Assembly (NCBI RefSeq): GCF_000744815.1
Contig: NZ_JQMQ01000005.1
Coordinates: 1,062,055-1,126,054, forward strand
Length of the DNA stretch: 64,000 nucleotides
Source of the DNA: Phaeacidiphilus oryzae TH49
GTDB taxonomy: Bacteria; Actinomycetota; Actinomycetes; Streptomycetales; Streptomycetaceae
Direction of reading: 5' to 3'
Below are positions 27,778-37,762 of the stretch, piece by piece (within the stretch, counting starts at the first letter, position 1; each line of letters begins with the position of its first letter). Below the pieces are notes generated by a model that worked only from the letters and a program-made list of their open reading frames with translations, made no database searches and was not told where the DNA came from. The position numbers and the translations under genes were made by a program.

Positions 27778-28050
27778 TCAGGAAGGTGCCGCCGCGAGCA
27801 GCCGCATGGTGCGGACGCCCGCCTTGGTGAGCGCCGCGACAATGCGCTCACCTGCGTGTTTCCTGACGGCCGCGCCGCACTCCGGGCAGGTGAAGCTGTA
27901 GAAGGTGCGCTCCCGGGTCCGGCCCACCGCCAACCGGAAGGCCTCGGCGCCGAGTTCGGCGATACCCCGACATTCCGGACAGGAAGCACGAAAGCGCACA
28001 GGTCGGGAGGAAGGGCGCGAAATCCTCGGCGGCGTCACCTGAACCGTCAT
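27778..28050 (-). CDS. Zinc-ribbon protein, hypothetical
   Basis: 90 aa from ATG 28050, whose A is the last base of the pafC stop (TGATG), so it is translationally coupled to pafC. Two CxxC knuckles (SCPECRG near residue 24 and TCPECGA near residue 55) form one zinc ribbon, followed by a helical C-terminus. A nucleic-acid or protein contact role is plausible, but no specific function is known to me. Coupling with pafBC is suggestive of a linked task. Confidence 0.8.
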   Translation of the reverse strand: MTVQVTPPRISRPSSRPVRFRASCPECRGIAELGAEAFRLAVGRTRERTFYSFTCPECGAAVRKHAGERIVAALTKAGVRTMRLLAAAPS

Positions 28051-29159
28051 CAACCCGCCTCTGCGGTCGTCCGCTTCCGGCCAGCTCCCGCACCGGACTC
28101 CGGCCCACTCCCGAAGCCCTCCGCGGCTTCCGTCCGATCCCCGGCCCCGACCCGATCCCCGATCGGGTCCGCGATCCGATCCCCGCCCCGATCCTCGATC
28201 CGGTCCTCGATCCGGTCCTCGTACAGAGCCAGGGCGGCGGAGGCCGCCTCCCGCGCGCGGGCGGCCAGGGCCGCCGGAGCGGTGATCCGGCCGTCCGCGC
28301 CCAACCGCAGCGCCAACCGGACCAGCCCGGCCGGGTCGGGGGTGCGGAGGGTGATCCGCAGCCCCCCGCCGGGGAGCTCCTCCGCCGTGTCGTAGGCGTA
28401 GTACTCGATCACCCAGCGGCCGCCCGGGCCGACCTCGAGCACCACCTCCGGGTCGTCAGGGGCCGGCCGCACCAGCCCCTCGGAGAGGTCCCGCAGCTCA
28501 CGCGGGCGCGGCTCGGCCGGCACGTCGAGCACCTTGATGTCGGCCACCCGGTCCAGCCGGAAGAGCCGGCGGGCCTCGGAGAGGAGGCACCAGCCCTCCA
28601 GGTAGGTGTGCCCCTCGGTGACCAGCCGCAGCGGATCGACCTCGCGCTCGGTCATCTCGCCGCGGCCGTAGGAGTAGTACCGCAGCCAGAGCCTTCGGCC
28701 CTCGGTGATCGCCCGGTCGGCGTCGGCGAAGACGCTGCCCTCGGCCTCGAAGGTGGCGCCGACCCGGGCGCTGGACTCGGCCGCGTCACCCGCCGCCGAC
28801 TCCAGCTTGGCCACCGCGCGGGTGAGCGCCTGCCGGTCGCGCTCGCGCAGCCCCGGCAGGCCGGCCACCGCGCGGGCGGCGACCAGCAGCGCGGTCGCCT
28901 CGTCGGCGGCCAGCCGCAGCGGCTGGGCGACGTCGTCCGGGTTGTGCCACCAGATCCGCTCGCCGTCGGTGTCGATGTCCAGCAGGTCACCGCCGCGGAA
29001 GCTGGTGCCGCACATCGGCAGCACGTTGAGGTCGCCGATCAGCTCCTTCTCGGTGATCCCGAAGGCCCGGGCCACCTCGCCCACCCGTGCCCCCGGGCGC
29101 TCCCGGAGGTAGGTGACCAGCGAGAGCATCCGCCGGGTCTGGTCGATCGCGTTGCTCAC
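28050..29159 (-). CDS. pafC: WYL-domain transcription factor PafC
   Basis: 369 aa from GTG 29159, overlapping pafB by 4 bp (GTGA). An N-terminal winged HTH (QTRRMLSLVTYLRERPGARVGEVARAFGITEKELIGDL) is followed by the WYL domain (RLWLRYYSYGRGEMTEREVDPLRLV...YLEGWCLLSEARRLFRLDR) and a WCX domain. PafB and PafC act together as a heterodimer that, with ssDNA-type ligands, turns on the RecA-independent DNA-damage response. The C-terminal 45 residues are an odd DR-rich repeat tail (EDRIEDRIEDRGGDR...) not needed for the fold. Confidence 0.94.
   Translation of the reverse strand: MSNAIDQTRRMLSLVTYLRERPGARVGEVARAFGITEKELIGDLNVLPMCGTSFRGGDLLDIDTDGERIWWHNPDDVAQPLRLAADEATALLVAARAVAGLPGLRERDRQALTRAVAKLESAAGDAAESSARVGATFEAEGSVFADADRAITEGRRLWLRYYSYGRGEMTEREVDPLRLVTEGHTYLEGWCLLSEARRLFRLDRVADIKVLDVPAEPRPRELRDLSEGLVRPAPDDPEVVLEVGPGGRWVIEYYAYDTAEELPGGGLRITLRTPDPAGLVRLALRLGADGRITAPAALAARAREAASAALALYEDRIEDRIEDRGGDRIADPIGDRVGAGDRTEAAEGFGSGPESGAGAGRKRTTAEAG
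28143..28222 (-). repeat. Tandem GATCCGGTCCTC-like repeats in the pafC tail
   Basis: On the plus strand short units such as CTCGATCCGGTC and GATCCC(C/G) recur over about 80 bp. On the coding strand they give the EDRIEDR... acidic/basic alternating tail of PafC. The unit length of about 12 bp keeps the frame, so slippage would lengthen or shorten the tail without killing the gene. Confidence 0.65.
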
Positions 29160-30178
29160 GCCGAACGCACCTCCCCGCGGGCCACCGCGCGCAGCCGGCC
29201 CGCCACCTCGGATCTCAGCTCGGGCGGGGCCAGCACCTCCACGTCCGCGCCGAACTCGGTGAGATCGGCGGCGAGCCCGCGGCCGAACGGAATCTCCAAC
29301 TCGTCCCAGTCGGCCCCGACCGGCTCGGTGTGGAGGGCTCGGGTACGCAGCGGGAAGGCGGCCTCCCGGCGCACCCGGACCCGGGCGGTGGCGGTCGCCC
29401 CCTCCCCCGCGAACCGGGCGATCTGGGCCCGCACGTCGACATGGTCCGGCACCTCGGCGCCGAAGGAGCCCGGCCGGTTGCGGACCCGCCCGGTGACCCG
29501 GCTCAGCCGGAACACCCGCACGGCCTCCCGGTCCCGGTCCCAGCCCGCCAGGTACCAGTGCCCGTGCCAGCACTCCAGGGCCCACGGCTCGACGGTGCGC
29601 GGCTCCGGCTCGGCCGCTCCGGCCTTCCGGTAGTGGAAGCTGACCGGGCGGCGGTCGCGGGCGGCGGCGAGGAGCGGCTCGAAGGCGGCCTCGGGGGTGA
29701 CGATATGGGGTTCGAGGGCGGTCTGACCGGTCGCGGGCGCGGAGCCGGAGGCGGTCGCCCCGGGGACGTCCGCGGTGGCGACGGCGGCGGCCAGGCCGCC
29801 GGCGGCGCGCAGCTTCTGCAGGGCGCCGCGGCCCGCGTCGGCGAGCCGGGCCTGCCGCCAGACGCCGGCGACCAGGCTGAGCGCCGCGGCCTCCTCGGCG
29901 TCCAGCGAGATCTCCGGCAGCCGGTTGCGGTCCCGCTGGGCGAGGTAGCCGATGTCGCCGTCGACCGAGGCCTCCGCGGTGTCGATGACCAGGCCGAGCT
30001 CGCGGAGGTCGTCCTTGTCCCGCTCGAACATCCGGTTGAAGGCGTCCTCGCTGACCGACTCCCCCGCCTCCCGGTACGCCTCGATGGACTCGCGCAGCTC
30101 ACGCTTGGTCAGCGGCCGGCGCGTGTTCATCAGGCAGAGAGCCAGGTTCATCAACCGCTCGGCCTTGGCGATGGGCAT
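29156..30178 (-). CDS. pafB: WYL-domain transcription factor PafB
   Basis: 340 aa. The N-terminal HTH contains ERLMNLALCLMNTRRPLTKRELRESIEAYRE and EDAFNRMFERDKDDLRELGL, characteristic of PafB. The WYL part shows PVSFHYRKAG, ALECWHGHWYLAGWDRDREAVRVFRLSRV in pieces, then the WCX region. Partner of PafC in the DNA-damage regulator PafBC, which controls many repair genes in mycobacteria. It lies downstream of the FKBP genes after a strong hairpin, so pafBC probably has its own promoter between 30179 and 30258. Confidence 0.94.
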   Translation of the reverse strand: MPIAKAERLMNLALCLMNTRRPLTKRELRESIEAYREAGESVSEDAFNRMFERDKDDLRELGLVIDTAEASVDGDIGYLAQRDRNRLPEISLDAEEAAALSLVAGVWRQARLADAGRGALQKLRAAGGLAAAVATADVPGATASGSAPATGQTALEPHIVTPEAAFEPLLAAARDRRPVSFHYRKAGAAEPEPRTVEPWALECWHGHWYLAGWDRDREAVRVFRLSRVTGRVRNRPGSFGAEVPDHVDVRAQIARFAGEGATATARVRVRREAAFPLRTRALHTEPVGADWDELEIPFGRGLAADLTEFGADVEVLAPPELRSEVAGRLRAVARGEVRSA

Positions 30179-30258
30179 GTCTCACCCTTCCCTGAGCCGA
30201 GCGGCGGACGCGCCCGGCGAAACGACCGTACCGGTAGCCACCTTCGCGACAAAGCGAG

Positions 30259-30302
30259 GGGCCCCGACTCCCGCGCCCAAGGGGGCGCGAAGGCCGGGGC
30301 CC
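30259..30302 (-). terminator. Nested hairpin between FKBP and pafB genes
   Basis: The outer arms GGGCCCCG (30259-30266) and CGGGGCCC (30295-30302) pair perfectly. Inside them CGCGCCC (30272-30278) and GGGCGCG (30283-30289) pair around a 4-nt loop. It is placed 24 bases after the minus-strand FKBP stop, so it likely ends that transcript. Confidence 0.8.
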
Positions 30303-30325
30303 GCGCGTGCGGTGCGCTCCTGGCG

Positions 30326-30700
30326 TCAGACCGCCAGCAGGTCGACCACGAAGATCAGGGTCTCGCCGGGCTTGATCAGACCGCCGCCCGCACCCGCGTC
30401 GCCGTAGCCGAGGTGCGGAGGGATGGTGATCTCGCGACGGCCACCGACCTTCATCCCGACCAGGCCCTGGTCCCAGCCCTGGATGACCTGGCCGGCGCCG
30501 AGCTTGAACTGGAGCGCCTTGTTCCGGTTCCAGCTGGCGTCGAACTCCTCGCCGGTGGAGAAGGAGACGCCGACGTAGTGCACGCTGACGTTGTCGCCCG
30601 GCTTCGCCGCGGCGCCGTCCCCCTCCCACAGGTCCTTGATCTGCAGGTCGGCCGGCGGCTCGCCCCCGGGGAAGTCCACCATCGGCTTCTCGATACTCAC
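30326..30700 (-). CDS. Cytosolic FKBP-type peptidyl-prolyl isomerase
   Basis: 124 aa, a single FKBP domain: VSVHYVGVSFSTGEEFDASW, then VIQGWDQGLVGMKVGGRREITIPPHLGYGDAGAG and the closing LIFVVDLLAV. The residues lining the active pocket (Y, F, D, V, I, W and the GYG loop) are visible. No signal peptide. It speeds prolyl cis-trans isomerisation. It is the downstream member of an FKBP pair within the paf locus, 99 bp after the lipoprotein version. Confidence 0.95.
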   Translation of the reverse strand: MSIEKPMVDFPGGEPPADLQIKDLWEGDGAAAKPGDNVSVHYVGVSFSTGEEFDASWNRNKALQFKLGAGQVIQGWDQGLVGMKVGGRREITIPPHLGYGDAGAGGGLIKPGETLIFVVDLLAV

Positions 30701-30799
30701 GTGCTTCGCTCTCCTGACGATGAGTCGATGTTCAGCGCCGCGATCCAGCGCGTTCCCACGCTACTTCACCCCTGCGGGCTCGCGCCCCGCAGGCGCGGC

Positions 30800-31825
30800 T
30801 CAGTCCGCGGCGAGGATGTCGACCACGAAGGTGAGGTCGGCGTTCTTGGGGATGTTCGAGCCGGACGGCGGGGTCGCGCCGTAGCCCTGGGCGGACGGGA
30901 TGGAGATCACGACCCTGCTGCCCACGGTCTGCCCGACGAGGCCGTTGGCCATCCCGGGGATCACGCTGGTGCAGGCGCCGGACTGCCCCGAGGCGGTGGA
31001 GAAGCAGGTCGCCCCGCCGTGCGACCAGGAGGAGTCGAAGACCTTGCCGTTGCTCAGCAGCGCGCCGGTGTACTGCACCACCGCGTCCTCGCCCGCCGTG
31101 ATCTTGTGACCGGATCCCTTCACCAGCACCGCGGTCTTCAGCTTCTTCGCCGTCCTGGCCGCGGCCGGCACGGTGAAGCTGGCGGCCTTCCCGGCCGAGG
31201 CCGTCACCTGCGGCATGTCCGAGGGCACCGACTGCTGCGAGCCGGAGACCGCGTCGTTCGCGCCGACCCGGTCGGTCACGTCGACCACCAGCGCCAGGGT
31301 GTCGGTCTTCTTGACGCCCATCGAGTTGCCCGAGGCCATGTCCGCCGCAGCGGCCGCCGGCGGGGCCACCACCAGGACGCGGCTGCCGACCTTGTGCCCG
31401 CGCACCGCCTTCTCGATCGCCGGGATCAGCTGCGACTGCGGGTTCAGCAGCTGCGGGGTCGCGGTGGTGTACGGCGAGAGGGTCTTGCCCGAGGTCCAGT
31501 CCTTGACCAGGATCTGCGCGGTCGCGTAGTCGCTTGCGCCGACGGTCGGGCCGGAGCCCTGGGTGACGGTGTGGACGACGAACTTGTCGCTCGGCTTCTG
31601 CCCCGTGGGAATGGTCAGGGTGGCCGACTTGCCGAAGGCGCCGCCGACGGCCGGCATCGGCGAGGCCGAGTCCACCGCGGCCGGCACCGCGGGGGTCGAG
31701 GGGGAGGCCGAGGCCGAGGCCGAGGGGGTGGCGGCATCGGAGGCGGTCTTCTTGCCGCTGCTTCCGCAGGCGGTGAGCAGCAGGGCGGGCGCGACGAGCA
31801 GCGCGGCAGCAGCGATACGGCGCAC
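30800..31825 (-). CDS. FKBP-type isomerase lipoprotein with two FKBP-like domains
   Basis: 341 aa. A signal with lipobox (ALLVAPALLLTACGSS, Cys about 20) anchors it outside the membrane, followed by a Ser/Ala/Thr linker. Residues about 75-190 are a degenerate FKBP-like domain (VTQGSGPTVGASDYATAQILVKDWTSG...) lacking the usual pocket. Residues about 230-341 are a canonical FKBP (VVQYTGALLSNGKVFDSSW, VIPGMANGLVGQTVGSRVVISIPSAQGYG). Likely an extracytoplasmic folding factor. Start ATG-like at 31825 (GTG). It lies between pafA and the cytosolic FKBP on the same strand. Confidence 0.92.
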   Translation of the reverse strand: MRRIAAAALLVAPALLLTACGSSGKKTASDAATPSASASASPSTPAVPAAVDSASPMPAVGGAFGKSATLTIPTGQKPSDKFVVHTVTQGSGPTVGASDYATAQILVKDWTSGKTLSPYTTATPQLLNPQSQLIPAIEKAVRGHKVGSRVLVVAPPAAAAADMASGNSMGVKKTDTLALVVDVTDRVGANDAVSGSQQSVPSDMPQVTASAGKAASFTVPAAARTAKKLKTAVLVKGSGHKITAGEDAVVQYTGALLSNGKVFDSSWSHGGATCFSTASGQSGACTSVIPGMANGLVGQTVGSRVVISIPSAQGYGATPPSGSNIPKNADLTFVVDILAAD

Positions 31826-31904
31826 GAGCAGAGTCCTTAAAACGTGAGCGGAGGCCTTCGGTCCGGCGCCACTCTACGCAACCCGAGCACCCTCGCGTCG
31901 AAAA

Positions 31905-31946
31905 GCGGCCGCCCCCGGCCGGTCGGAACCGGTCGGAGGCGGCCGC
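31905..31946 (-). terminator. Hairpin after pafA
   Basis: GCGGCCGCC (31905-31913) and GGCGGCCGC (31938-31946) pair perfectly, with further pairing in the GGCCGGTC/CCGGTC interior. It lies 43 bases after the minus-strand pafA stop. Confidence 0.78.
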
Positions 31947-31988
31947 CCACCCCGGCTCGCCCGCCGGGACGACTGGCTCAGGGCCCCG

Positions 31989-33350
31989 TCACATCCCGGC
32001 GATCAGCTTGTCCACCCGCTCGTCGACCGAGCGGAACGGGTCCTTGCAGAGCACCGTCCGCTGCGCCTGGTCGTTCAGCTTCAGATGCACCCAGTCCACC
32101 GTGAAGTCCCGGCGCTGCTCCTGGGCCCGGCGGATGAAGTCGCCGCGCAGCCGCGCCCGGGTGGTCTGCGGCGGCACCGACTTGGCCTCGAAGATCCGCA
32201 CGTCGTCGGTGACCCGCTCGGCCTGCCCGCGGTTCTGCATCAGGTAGTAGAGGCCGCGCCGGCGGTGGATGTCGTGGTACGCCAGGTCGATCTGGGCGAT
32301 CCGCGGGTGCGACATCGAGATGCCGTGCTTCTCCCGGTACCGCTCGATCAACCGGTACTTCATCACCCAGTCGATCTCCCGGTCGACCATCGCGAGGTTC
32401 TGCGTCCGGACCGCCTCCAGGGTGCGGCCCCAGAGGTCCAGCACCCGCTCGACCGTGCCGGTCCTGATCCCGCGCCGGTCGGCGAACTCGGCGGCCTTGG
32501 AGTAGTACTCCTCCTGGATCTCCAGCGCGCTGGCCTCCCGGCCGTTGGCCAGCCGGACCAGCCGCCCGCCGGTGAGGTCGTGGCTGACCTCGCGGATCGC
32601 CCGGATCGGGTTCTCCAGGGTGAGGTCCCGCATCACCGTGCCGGCCTCGATCATCCGCAGCACCAGGTCGGTGGCGCCGACCTTGAGCAGCGTGGTGGTC
32701 TCCGACATGTTGGAGTCGCCGACGATGACGTGCAGCCGACGGTAGCGCTCGGCGTCGGCGTGCGGCTCGTCCCTGGTGTTGATGATCGGGCGGGAGCGGG
32801 TCGTCGCCGAGGAGACCCCCTCCCAGATGTGCTCGGCCCGCTGGCTCACGCAGTACACGGCGCCCCGCGGGGTCTGCAGCACCTTCCCCGCGCCGCAGAT
32901 CAGCTGGCGGGTCACCAGGAAGGGGATCAGCACGTCGGCCAGCCGGGAGAACTCCCCGTGCCGGGCCACCAGGTAGTTCTCGTGGCAGCCGTAGGAGTTC
33001 CCGGCCGAGTCGGTGTTGTTCTTGAAGAGGTAGACGTCCCCGGCGATGCCCTCCTCGTGCAGCCGCCGCTCGGCGTCCACCAGGAGGCCCTCCAGGATCC
33101 GCTCCCCCGCCTTGTCGTGCGTCACCAGCTCGCGCACGTCGTCGCATTCGGGGGTGGCGTACTCGGGGTGGGACCCGACGTCCAGGTAGAGCCGGGCGCC
33201 GTTGCGCAGGAAGACGTTGCTGCTGCGGCCCCACGACACCACGCGGCGGAAAAGGTACCGCGCGACCTCGTCCGGGGACAGCCTGCGCTGCCCGCGGAAC
33301 GTGCAGGTCACGCCGTACTCGTTCTCCAACCCGAAAATCCGGCGGTCCAT
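31989..33350 (-). CDS. pafA: Pup-protein ligase PafA
   Basis: 453 aa. It opens [18 protein letters not shown], the glutamine-synthetase-like nucleotide fold, with the catalytic acidic residues in [17 protein letters not shown] and the phosphate/metal-binding stretches [17 protein letters not shown] and [31 protein letters not shown], read in pieces. PafA activates the C-terminal Glu of Pup with ATP and joins it to substrate lysines. It differs from Dop (also in this window) by lacking Dop's active-site loop and by its shorter N-terminal half. Follows prcA by 155 bp on the same strand. Confidence 0.97.
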   Translation of the reverse strand: MDRRIFGLENEYGVTCTFRGQRRLSPDEVARYLFRRVVSWGRSSNVFLRNGARLYLDVGSHPEYATPECDDVRELVTHDKAGERILEGLLVDAERRLHEEGIAGDVYLFKNNTDSAGNSYGCHENYLVARHGEFSRLADVLIPFLVTRQLICGAGKVLQTPRGAVYCVSQRAEHIWEGVSSATTRSRPIINTRDEPHADAERYRRLHVIVGDSNMSETTTLLKVGATDLVLRMIEAGTVMRDLTLENPIRAIREVSHDLTGGRLVRLANGREASALEIQEEYYSKAAEFADRRGIRTGTVERVLDLWGRTLEAVRTQNLAMVDREIDWVMKYRLIERYREKHGISMSHPRIAQIDLAYHDIHRRRGLYYLMQNRGQAERVTDDVRIFEAKSVPPQTTRARLRGDFIRRAQEQRRDFTVDWVHLKLNDQAQRTVLCKDPFRSVDERVDKLIAGM

Positions 33351-33505
33351 CGGTACTCCTTCCCCGCGGCCCCGCAGACGCGGGATCCATGAGTGCAGTA
33401 CCCGGCACGGTCGCGTTTCAGGCGGGCGGACCCCGCCGACCGGGCGGTTTCTGACGGCTCATCGGCCGAACGGGCCGCAGTGCCGCGGGAAACCGCCCGC
33501 GCGCG

Positions 33506-34318
33506 TCACTCCGGGTCGGAAGACGTGGTGCCCGGCTCCTCCGGCGGGGCGACCGGGATGTCCTCGTCGTCCGCGGTCGCGCCGGTGCCGGCACCGCCCA
33601 CGGTCTCGGTGGCGGGAGCGGTCTCCAGCAGCCGGCCCAGCTGGGTGCCGAGCAGCCGCTTGAACTTCCGCTGCTGCGGCCGCGTGCGGTCGAGCACCGC
33701 GACCTCGAGCTGATCCTGCGTCAGGGTCCGGTCCTGACCGCCGTTCGGGTCCCGGGCCAGGCCCTGCACCGCGAGACGGACGGCCTCGCCGAGGGACATC
33801 CCGTCGTGGTGCTGCTTGCCCAGGTAGTTGCTGATCGAGTCGGCGCTGCCGCCGACCGCCACCGAGCCGTGCTCGTCCACCACGGAGCCGTCCGGGGTCA
33901 GCCGGTAGATCTGGTCGTCGTCGGGGCCCTTGCCGACCTCGGCGACGATCAGCTCCACCTCGTACGGCTTCTCGCCGGTCGAGGAGAAGATGGTGCCCAG
34001 CGTCTGGGCGTAGACGTTGGCCAGGCCGCGGGCGTTGACGTCGGCCCGGTCGTAGGAGTAGCCCCGCAGGTCGGCGTAGCGCACCCCGCCGATCCGGAGG
34101 TTCTCGAACTCGTTGTATCGGCCGACGGCGGCGAAGGCGATCCGGTCGTAGATCTCGGAGACCTTGTGCAGCGCCCGCGAGGTGTTCTCCGCGACGAAGA
34201 CGATGCCGTCGGCGTAGGTGAGCACGACCACCGAGCGGCCGCGCGCGATGCCCTTGCGGGCGTACTCGGCGCGGTCCGCCATGGCCTGCTGGGGTGAGAC
34301 GTAGAACGGCGTCGACAC
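33506..34318 (-). CDS. prcA: 20S proteasome alpha subunit PrcA
   Basis: 270 aa from GTG 34318. The gate-forming N-terminus [27 protein letters not shown] is followed by the alpha-ring fold ([45 protein letters not shown]). The tail of about 40 residues is acidic/Pro-rich. Alpha rings cap the beta rings and dock the Mpa/ARC ATPase. Downstream of prcB by 57 bp, no hairpin between, so they are cotranscribed. Confidence 0.97.
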   Translation of the reverse strand: MSTPFYVSPQQAMADRAEYARKGIARGRSVVVLTYADGIVFVAENTSRALHKVSEIYDRIAFAAVGRYNEFENLRIGGVRYADLRGYSYDRADVNARGLANVYAQTLGTIFSSTGEKPYEVELIVAEVGKGPDDDQIYRLTPDGSVVDEHGSVAVGGSADSISNYLGKQHHDGMSLGEAVRLAVQGLARDPNGGQDRTLTQDQLEVAVLDRTRPQQRKFKRLLGTQLGRLLETAPATETVGGAGTGATADDEDIPVAPPEEPGTTSSDPE

Positions 34319-34375
34319 CGGCAGTCGTCCCCTTCTCTGTCAGTGGATCGGTATCAGTGATAAGTCGATAAACCG

Positions 34376-35224
34376 TCAGGTGATCGAGGCGCGCGGCCCG
34401 TCCGGGCTCTCCAGGCGCTCCTCCAGCACCCGCCGGGCGATCGAGCTGACCTCGTCCTCGTCCATCCGCCGGTAGCCCTCGTCGGTGATCACCGCGATCA
34501 CCGGGAAGATCTTCCGGGTGACGTCGGGGCCGCCGGTCGCCGAGTCGTCGTCGGCGGCGTCGTAGAGCGCCTGGACGACGGCGGTCGCCGTCTGCTCCTC
34601 CGTCAGATCCCGGCGGTAGAGCTTCTTCAGGGAGCTGCGGGCGAAGGTCGAACCCGAGCCGGTGGCCGTGAAGTCCTTCTCCTCGTAGCGCCCGCCGGTG
34701 ACGTCGTAGCTGAACATCCGGCCGCGGCCCTCGTCGATGTCGTAGCCGGCGAAGACCGGGACGACGGCCAGGCCCTGCATGGCCATGCCGAGGTTGGAGC
34801 GGATCATGGTGGTCAGGCGGTTGGCCTTGCCCTCCAGGGAGAGCTGGGCGCCCTCGATCTTCTCGTAGTGCTCCAGCTCGAGTTGGAAGAGGCGGACCAT
34901 CTCCACGGCGAGACCGGCCGTACCGGCGATGCCCACCGCCGAGTACTCGTCCGCCGGGAAGACCTTCTCCATGTCCCGCTTGGAGATCAGATTGCCCATG
35001 GTCGCCCGGCGGTCTCCGGCCAGGATCACGCCGCCGGGGAAGACCGCGGAGACGATCGTCGTGCCGTGCGGGGCCTCGACCACGCCGCTCTGGGGCAGCC
35101 CGCGGTGTCGGTTGCCGGGCAGCAGCTCGGGCTGGTGCGCGGCCAGGAACTCCACGAAGGAGGAGGACCCAGGAGTCAAGAAGGCAGCCGGTAGACGCCC
35201 GGTGCCACGAGTGTCGGCTTCCAC
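34376..35224 (-). CDS. prcB: 20S proteasome beta subunit PrcB (proprotein)
   Basis: 282 aa from GTG 35224 (GGAAGGGA upstream). A propeptide of about 54 residues ([27 protein letters not shown]...) ends in APHG; self-cleavage before [11 protein letters not shown] frees the catalytic N-terminal Thr. The usual Asp ([13 protein letters not shown]) and Lys of beta subunits are visible downstream, with [18 protein letters not shown] later. It forms the proteolytic chamber of the Pup-proteasome. Lies between pup and prcA. Confidence 0.97.
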   Translation of the reverse strand: MEADTRGTGRLPAAFLTPGSSSFVEFLAAHQPELLPGNRHRGLPQSGVVEAPHGTTIVSAVFPGGVILAGDRRATMGNLISKRDMEKVFPADEYSAVGIAGTAGLAVEMVRLFQLELEHYEKIEGAQLSLEGKANRLTTMIRSNLGMAMQGLAVVPVFAGYDIDEGRGRMFSYDVTGGRYEEKDFTATGSGSTFARSSLKKLYRRDLTEEQTATAVVQALYDAADDDSATGGPDVTRKIFPVIAVITDEGYRRMDEDEVSSIARRVLEERLESPDGPRASIT

Positions 35225-35459
35225 GCGTTCCCTTCCAGATAGTCGGCAGCGGATGCGACGGACCCTACCCGTTCCATGGTCGTGATCCACCTGTCGGGCG
35301 GGCCCGCGCCCCGCCGCCGGGCCGAAAGAGCCGCGGAGCACTCGCGTCGCCTGGCCGGCCTGCGCCGGGCACGGCTCGACGGCGCGCGAGCGCTCCGCGG
35401 TCCGGGAATCTCCGCGGCGGGCGCGTCTCCGCCCCGCCGCCTTCGATTCCGAGGACGGA

Positions 35460-35678
35460 TTACTCTCCGCCCTTCTGGACGAAACCCCTGACGAAGTCCT
35501 CGGCATTCGATTCCAGGACGTCATCGATATCGTCCAGGACGGCGTCGACGTCGTCGTCCAGCTTCTCCTTGCGTTCCTTCAGGTCCGAAGACTCGTCCGC
35601 CTCGGTCTCGACCTCCTCGACCTCGTCGGACGAGCGGTTAGCCCGCTGCTGGCCGCCGCCGGTGTCCTTGGTCGCCAT
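35460..35678 (-). CDS. pup: Prokaryotic ubiquitin-like protein Pup
   Basis: 72 aa from ATG 35678 (GGTGAGGG upstream; an upstream in-frame start adds only MRD). Disordered N-terminus [19 protein letters not shown], a charged helical region ([24 protein letters not shown]) that threads onto the Mpa coiled coil, and the C-terminal [11 protein letters not shown]. The last codon is GAG (Glu) before TAA, so no Gln-to-Glu deamidation by Dop is required before ligation. It lies between dop and prcB. Confidence 0.97.
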   Translation of the reverse strand: MATKDTGGGQQRANRSSDEVEEVETEADESSDLKERKEKLDDDVDAVLDDIDDVLESNAEDFVRGFVQKGGE

Positions 35679-35927
35679 GTCCCTCACCCCGCTCGATCGC
35701 GACTGGTCAGATAACTGGTCGGGTTGCTGCGTTCGCTACCGTTTGATCTTGCCGGTGGTCCTGGTCAGACCCTATACGCGGGGACTGACAAGCGCTGCCG
35801 TTCCACGTTCCCCGTGCAACGTCCGGTGCTGCACCGATAATGCCCAGCACCGCCGAGTTCACCCGCCGTGACCACCTGCGATCGGCTGGTTACGCGCTGA
35901 GCGGAAGCCCTGCGGCCCGCCCCGCAC

Positions 35928-37454
35928 TCACCCTCCTCCGGACAGCACCCGCACCAGGTCCTCGGCCGTGCGGCAGCGGTCCAGCAGCGCCTTGACGTGG
36001 TTCCTGGTGCCGCGCAGCGGCTCCAGCGTCGGGACCCGCTGCAGCGAGTCCCGGCCCGGCAGGTCGAAGATGACGGAGTCCCAGCTGGCCGCGGCCACGT
36101 GCTCGGCGTACTGCTCCAGGCAGCGCCCGCGGAAGTAGGCCCTGGTGTCCTCCGGCGGCCTGATGACCGCCCGCTGGACCTCCTCCTCGGTCACGATCCG
36201 GTCGAACCGGCCACGCGCCACCAGGCGGTTGTAGAGGCCCTTCTCCTCGCGGACGTCGGCGTACTGGAGGTCCACCAGATGGAGGGTCGGGTGGTCCCAG
36301 TCCAGGCTGTCGCGGCTGCGGTAGCCCTCCAGGATCTGCTTCTTGGCGACCCAGTCGAGCTCGCGGCTGAGGGACATCGGGTCCCGCTCCAGCCGGCCGA
36401 GGACGTCCTCCCAGCGGGCCAGGACGTCCCGGGTCTGGGTGTCGGCGTCCTGGCCGTATCGGTCTTCCACGTACTTGCGGGCCAGCTCGCAGTACTCCAT
36501 CTGGAGCTGGACCGCCGTCAGCTTCCTTCCGTTCCGCAGCGTGATGTTGTGCTGCAGCTCGGTGTCGTGCGAGACCTGGTGGAGGGTGCGGACCGGCTGG
36601 TCGACCGCCAGGTCCACGTTGATGAAGCCATCCTCGATCATGGACAGCACCAGCGAGGTGGTGCCCAGCTTGAGGTAGGTGGACACCTCGGAGAGGTTGG
36701 CGTCCCCGATGATCACGTGCAGCCTGCGGTACTTCTCGGCGTCCGCGTGGGGCTCGTCCCGGGTGTTGATGATCGGGCGCTTGAGGGTGGTCTCCAGGCC
36801 CACCTCGACCTCGAAGTAGTCGGCGCGCTGACTGATCTGGAAGCCGTGCGCCGAGCCGTCCTGGTTGATGCCCACCCGGCCGGCGCCGGTCACCACCTGC
36901 CGGGAGACGAAGAACGGGGTGAGGTGCCGGACGATGTCCGCGAACGGCGTCCGGCGGCGCATCAGGTAGTTCTCGTGGGTGCCGTAGGAGGCGCCCTTGT
37001 TGTCGGTGTTGTTCTTGTACAGGTGGATCGGATGGGGCTGGGAGTGGGCGGGGGTCAGCTCACCCGCCCGGGCGGCCGCCTCGGCCATGATCCGCTCGCC
37101 GGCCTTGTCCCAGAGCACGGCGTCCCGCGGGTTGGTGGTCTCCGGGGCGGAGTACTCCGGGTGGGCGTGGTCCACGTACAGCCGGGCGCCGTTGGTCAGG
37201 ATGACGTTCGCCAGGCCGATGTCCTCGTCGGTCAGCTGGCTGGCGTCGGCGGCCTCGCGCGCCAGGTCGAAGCCGCGGGCATCGCGGAGCGGGTTCTCCT
37301 CCTCGAAGTCCCAGCGGGCCCGCCGCGCCCGGTGCATCGCCGCCGCGTAGGCGTTGACGACCTGGGACGAGGTGAGCATGGCGTTCGCGTTGGGGTGCCC
37401 TGGAACGGAGATCCCGTACTCCGTCTCGATACCCATCACGCGCCGTACTGACAT
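35928..37454 (-). CDS. dop: Depupylase Dop
   Basis: 508 aa from ATG 37454 ([19 protein letters not shown]). Shared PafA-like core: [32 protein letters not shown] and [29 protein letters not shown] in pieces. The Dop-specific loop lies between the first blocks ([21 protein letters not shown]). Dop hydrolyses the isopeptide bond between Pup and substrate. Because this Pup already ends in Glu, removal and recycling rather than deamidation is its evident job here. Upstream of pup by 250 bp. Confidence 0.96.
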   Translation of the reverse strand: MSVRRVMGIETEYGISVPGHPNANAMLTSSQVVNAYAAAMHRARRARWDFEEENPLRDARGFDLAREAADASQLTDEDIGLANVILTNGARLYVDHAHPEYSAPETTNPRDAVLWDKAGERIMAEAAARAGELTPAHSQPHPIHLYKNNTDNKGASYGTHENYLMRRRTPFADIVRHLTPFFVSRQVVTGAGRVGINQDGSAHGFQISQRADYFEVEVGLETTLKRPIINTRDEPHADAEKYRRLHVIIGDANLSEVSTYLKLGTTSLVLSMIEDGFINVDLAVDQPVRTLHQVSHDTELQHNITLRNGRKLTAVQLQMEYCELARKYVEDRYGQDADTQTRDVLARWEDVLGRLERDPMSLSRELDWVAKKQILEGYRSRDSLDWDHPTLHLVDLQYADVREEKGLYNRLVARGRFDRIVTEEEVQRAVIRPPEDTRAYFRGRCLEQYAEHVAAASWDSVIFDLPGRDSLQRVPTLEPLRGTRNHVKALLDRCRTAEDLVRVLSGGG

Positions 37455-37762
37455 GCGGCCCTCCTTGCCCTGCGGCACCGCCCTTCCGGAAGCGCCGCTG
37501 CCGTACCGCGTTGCGTCTCTGGTCCCACCGCCTCGGGCGCCGCCGGCGGCGTCGGCCCGGCGCGGTACTGCCGAGCCTAGAACTCCCGATCGCAGTCCGG
37601 GAGATCACGCGTCGTCAAGTCTTGGCCGTGCGTCCGTTCGTGCCCGTCAGACACCCGACCGGGGCCCAAAAAGCCGACCGGCCGCCGGAGCCCGTGAGCG
37701 ACGGGCCCCGGTGGCCGGGCTCGGGGACCGGGACGCCGACGGCGACCCGGCCCCCGATCGGG
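37455..37762. other. Gap between dop start and mpa end, with small hairpin
   Basis: 308 bp without a gene. GCCCGT (37690-37695) and ACGGGC (37701-37706) pair around a 5-nt loop 57 bases after the mpa stop and could end the mpa transcript. The dop promoter should lie to its left, but no clear -35/-10 pair is visible. Confidence 0.5.
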
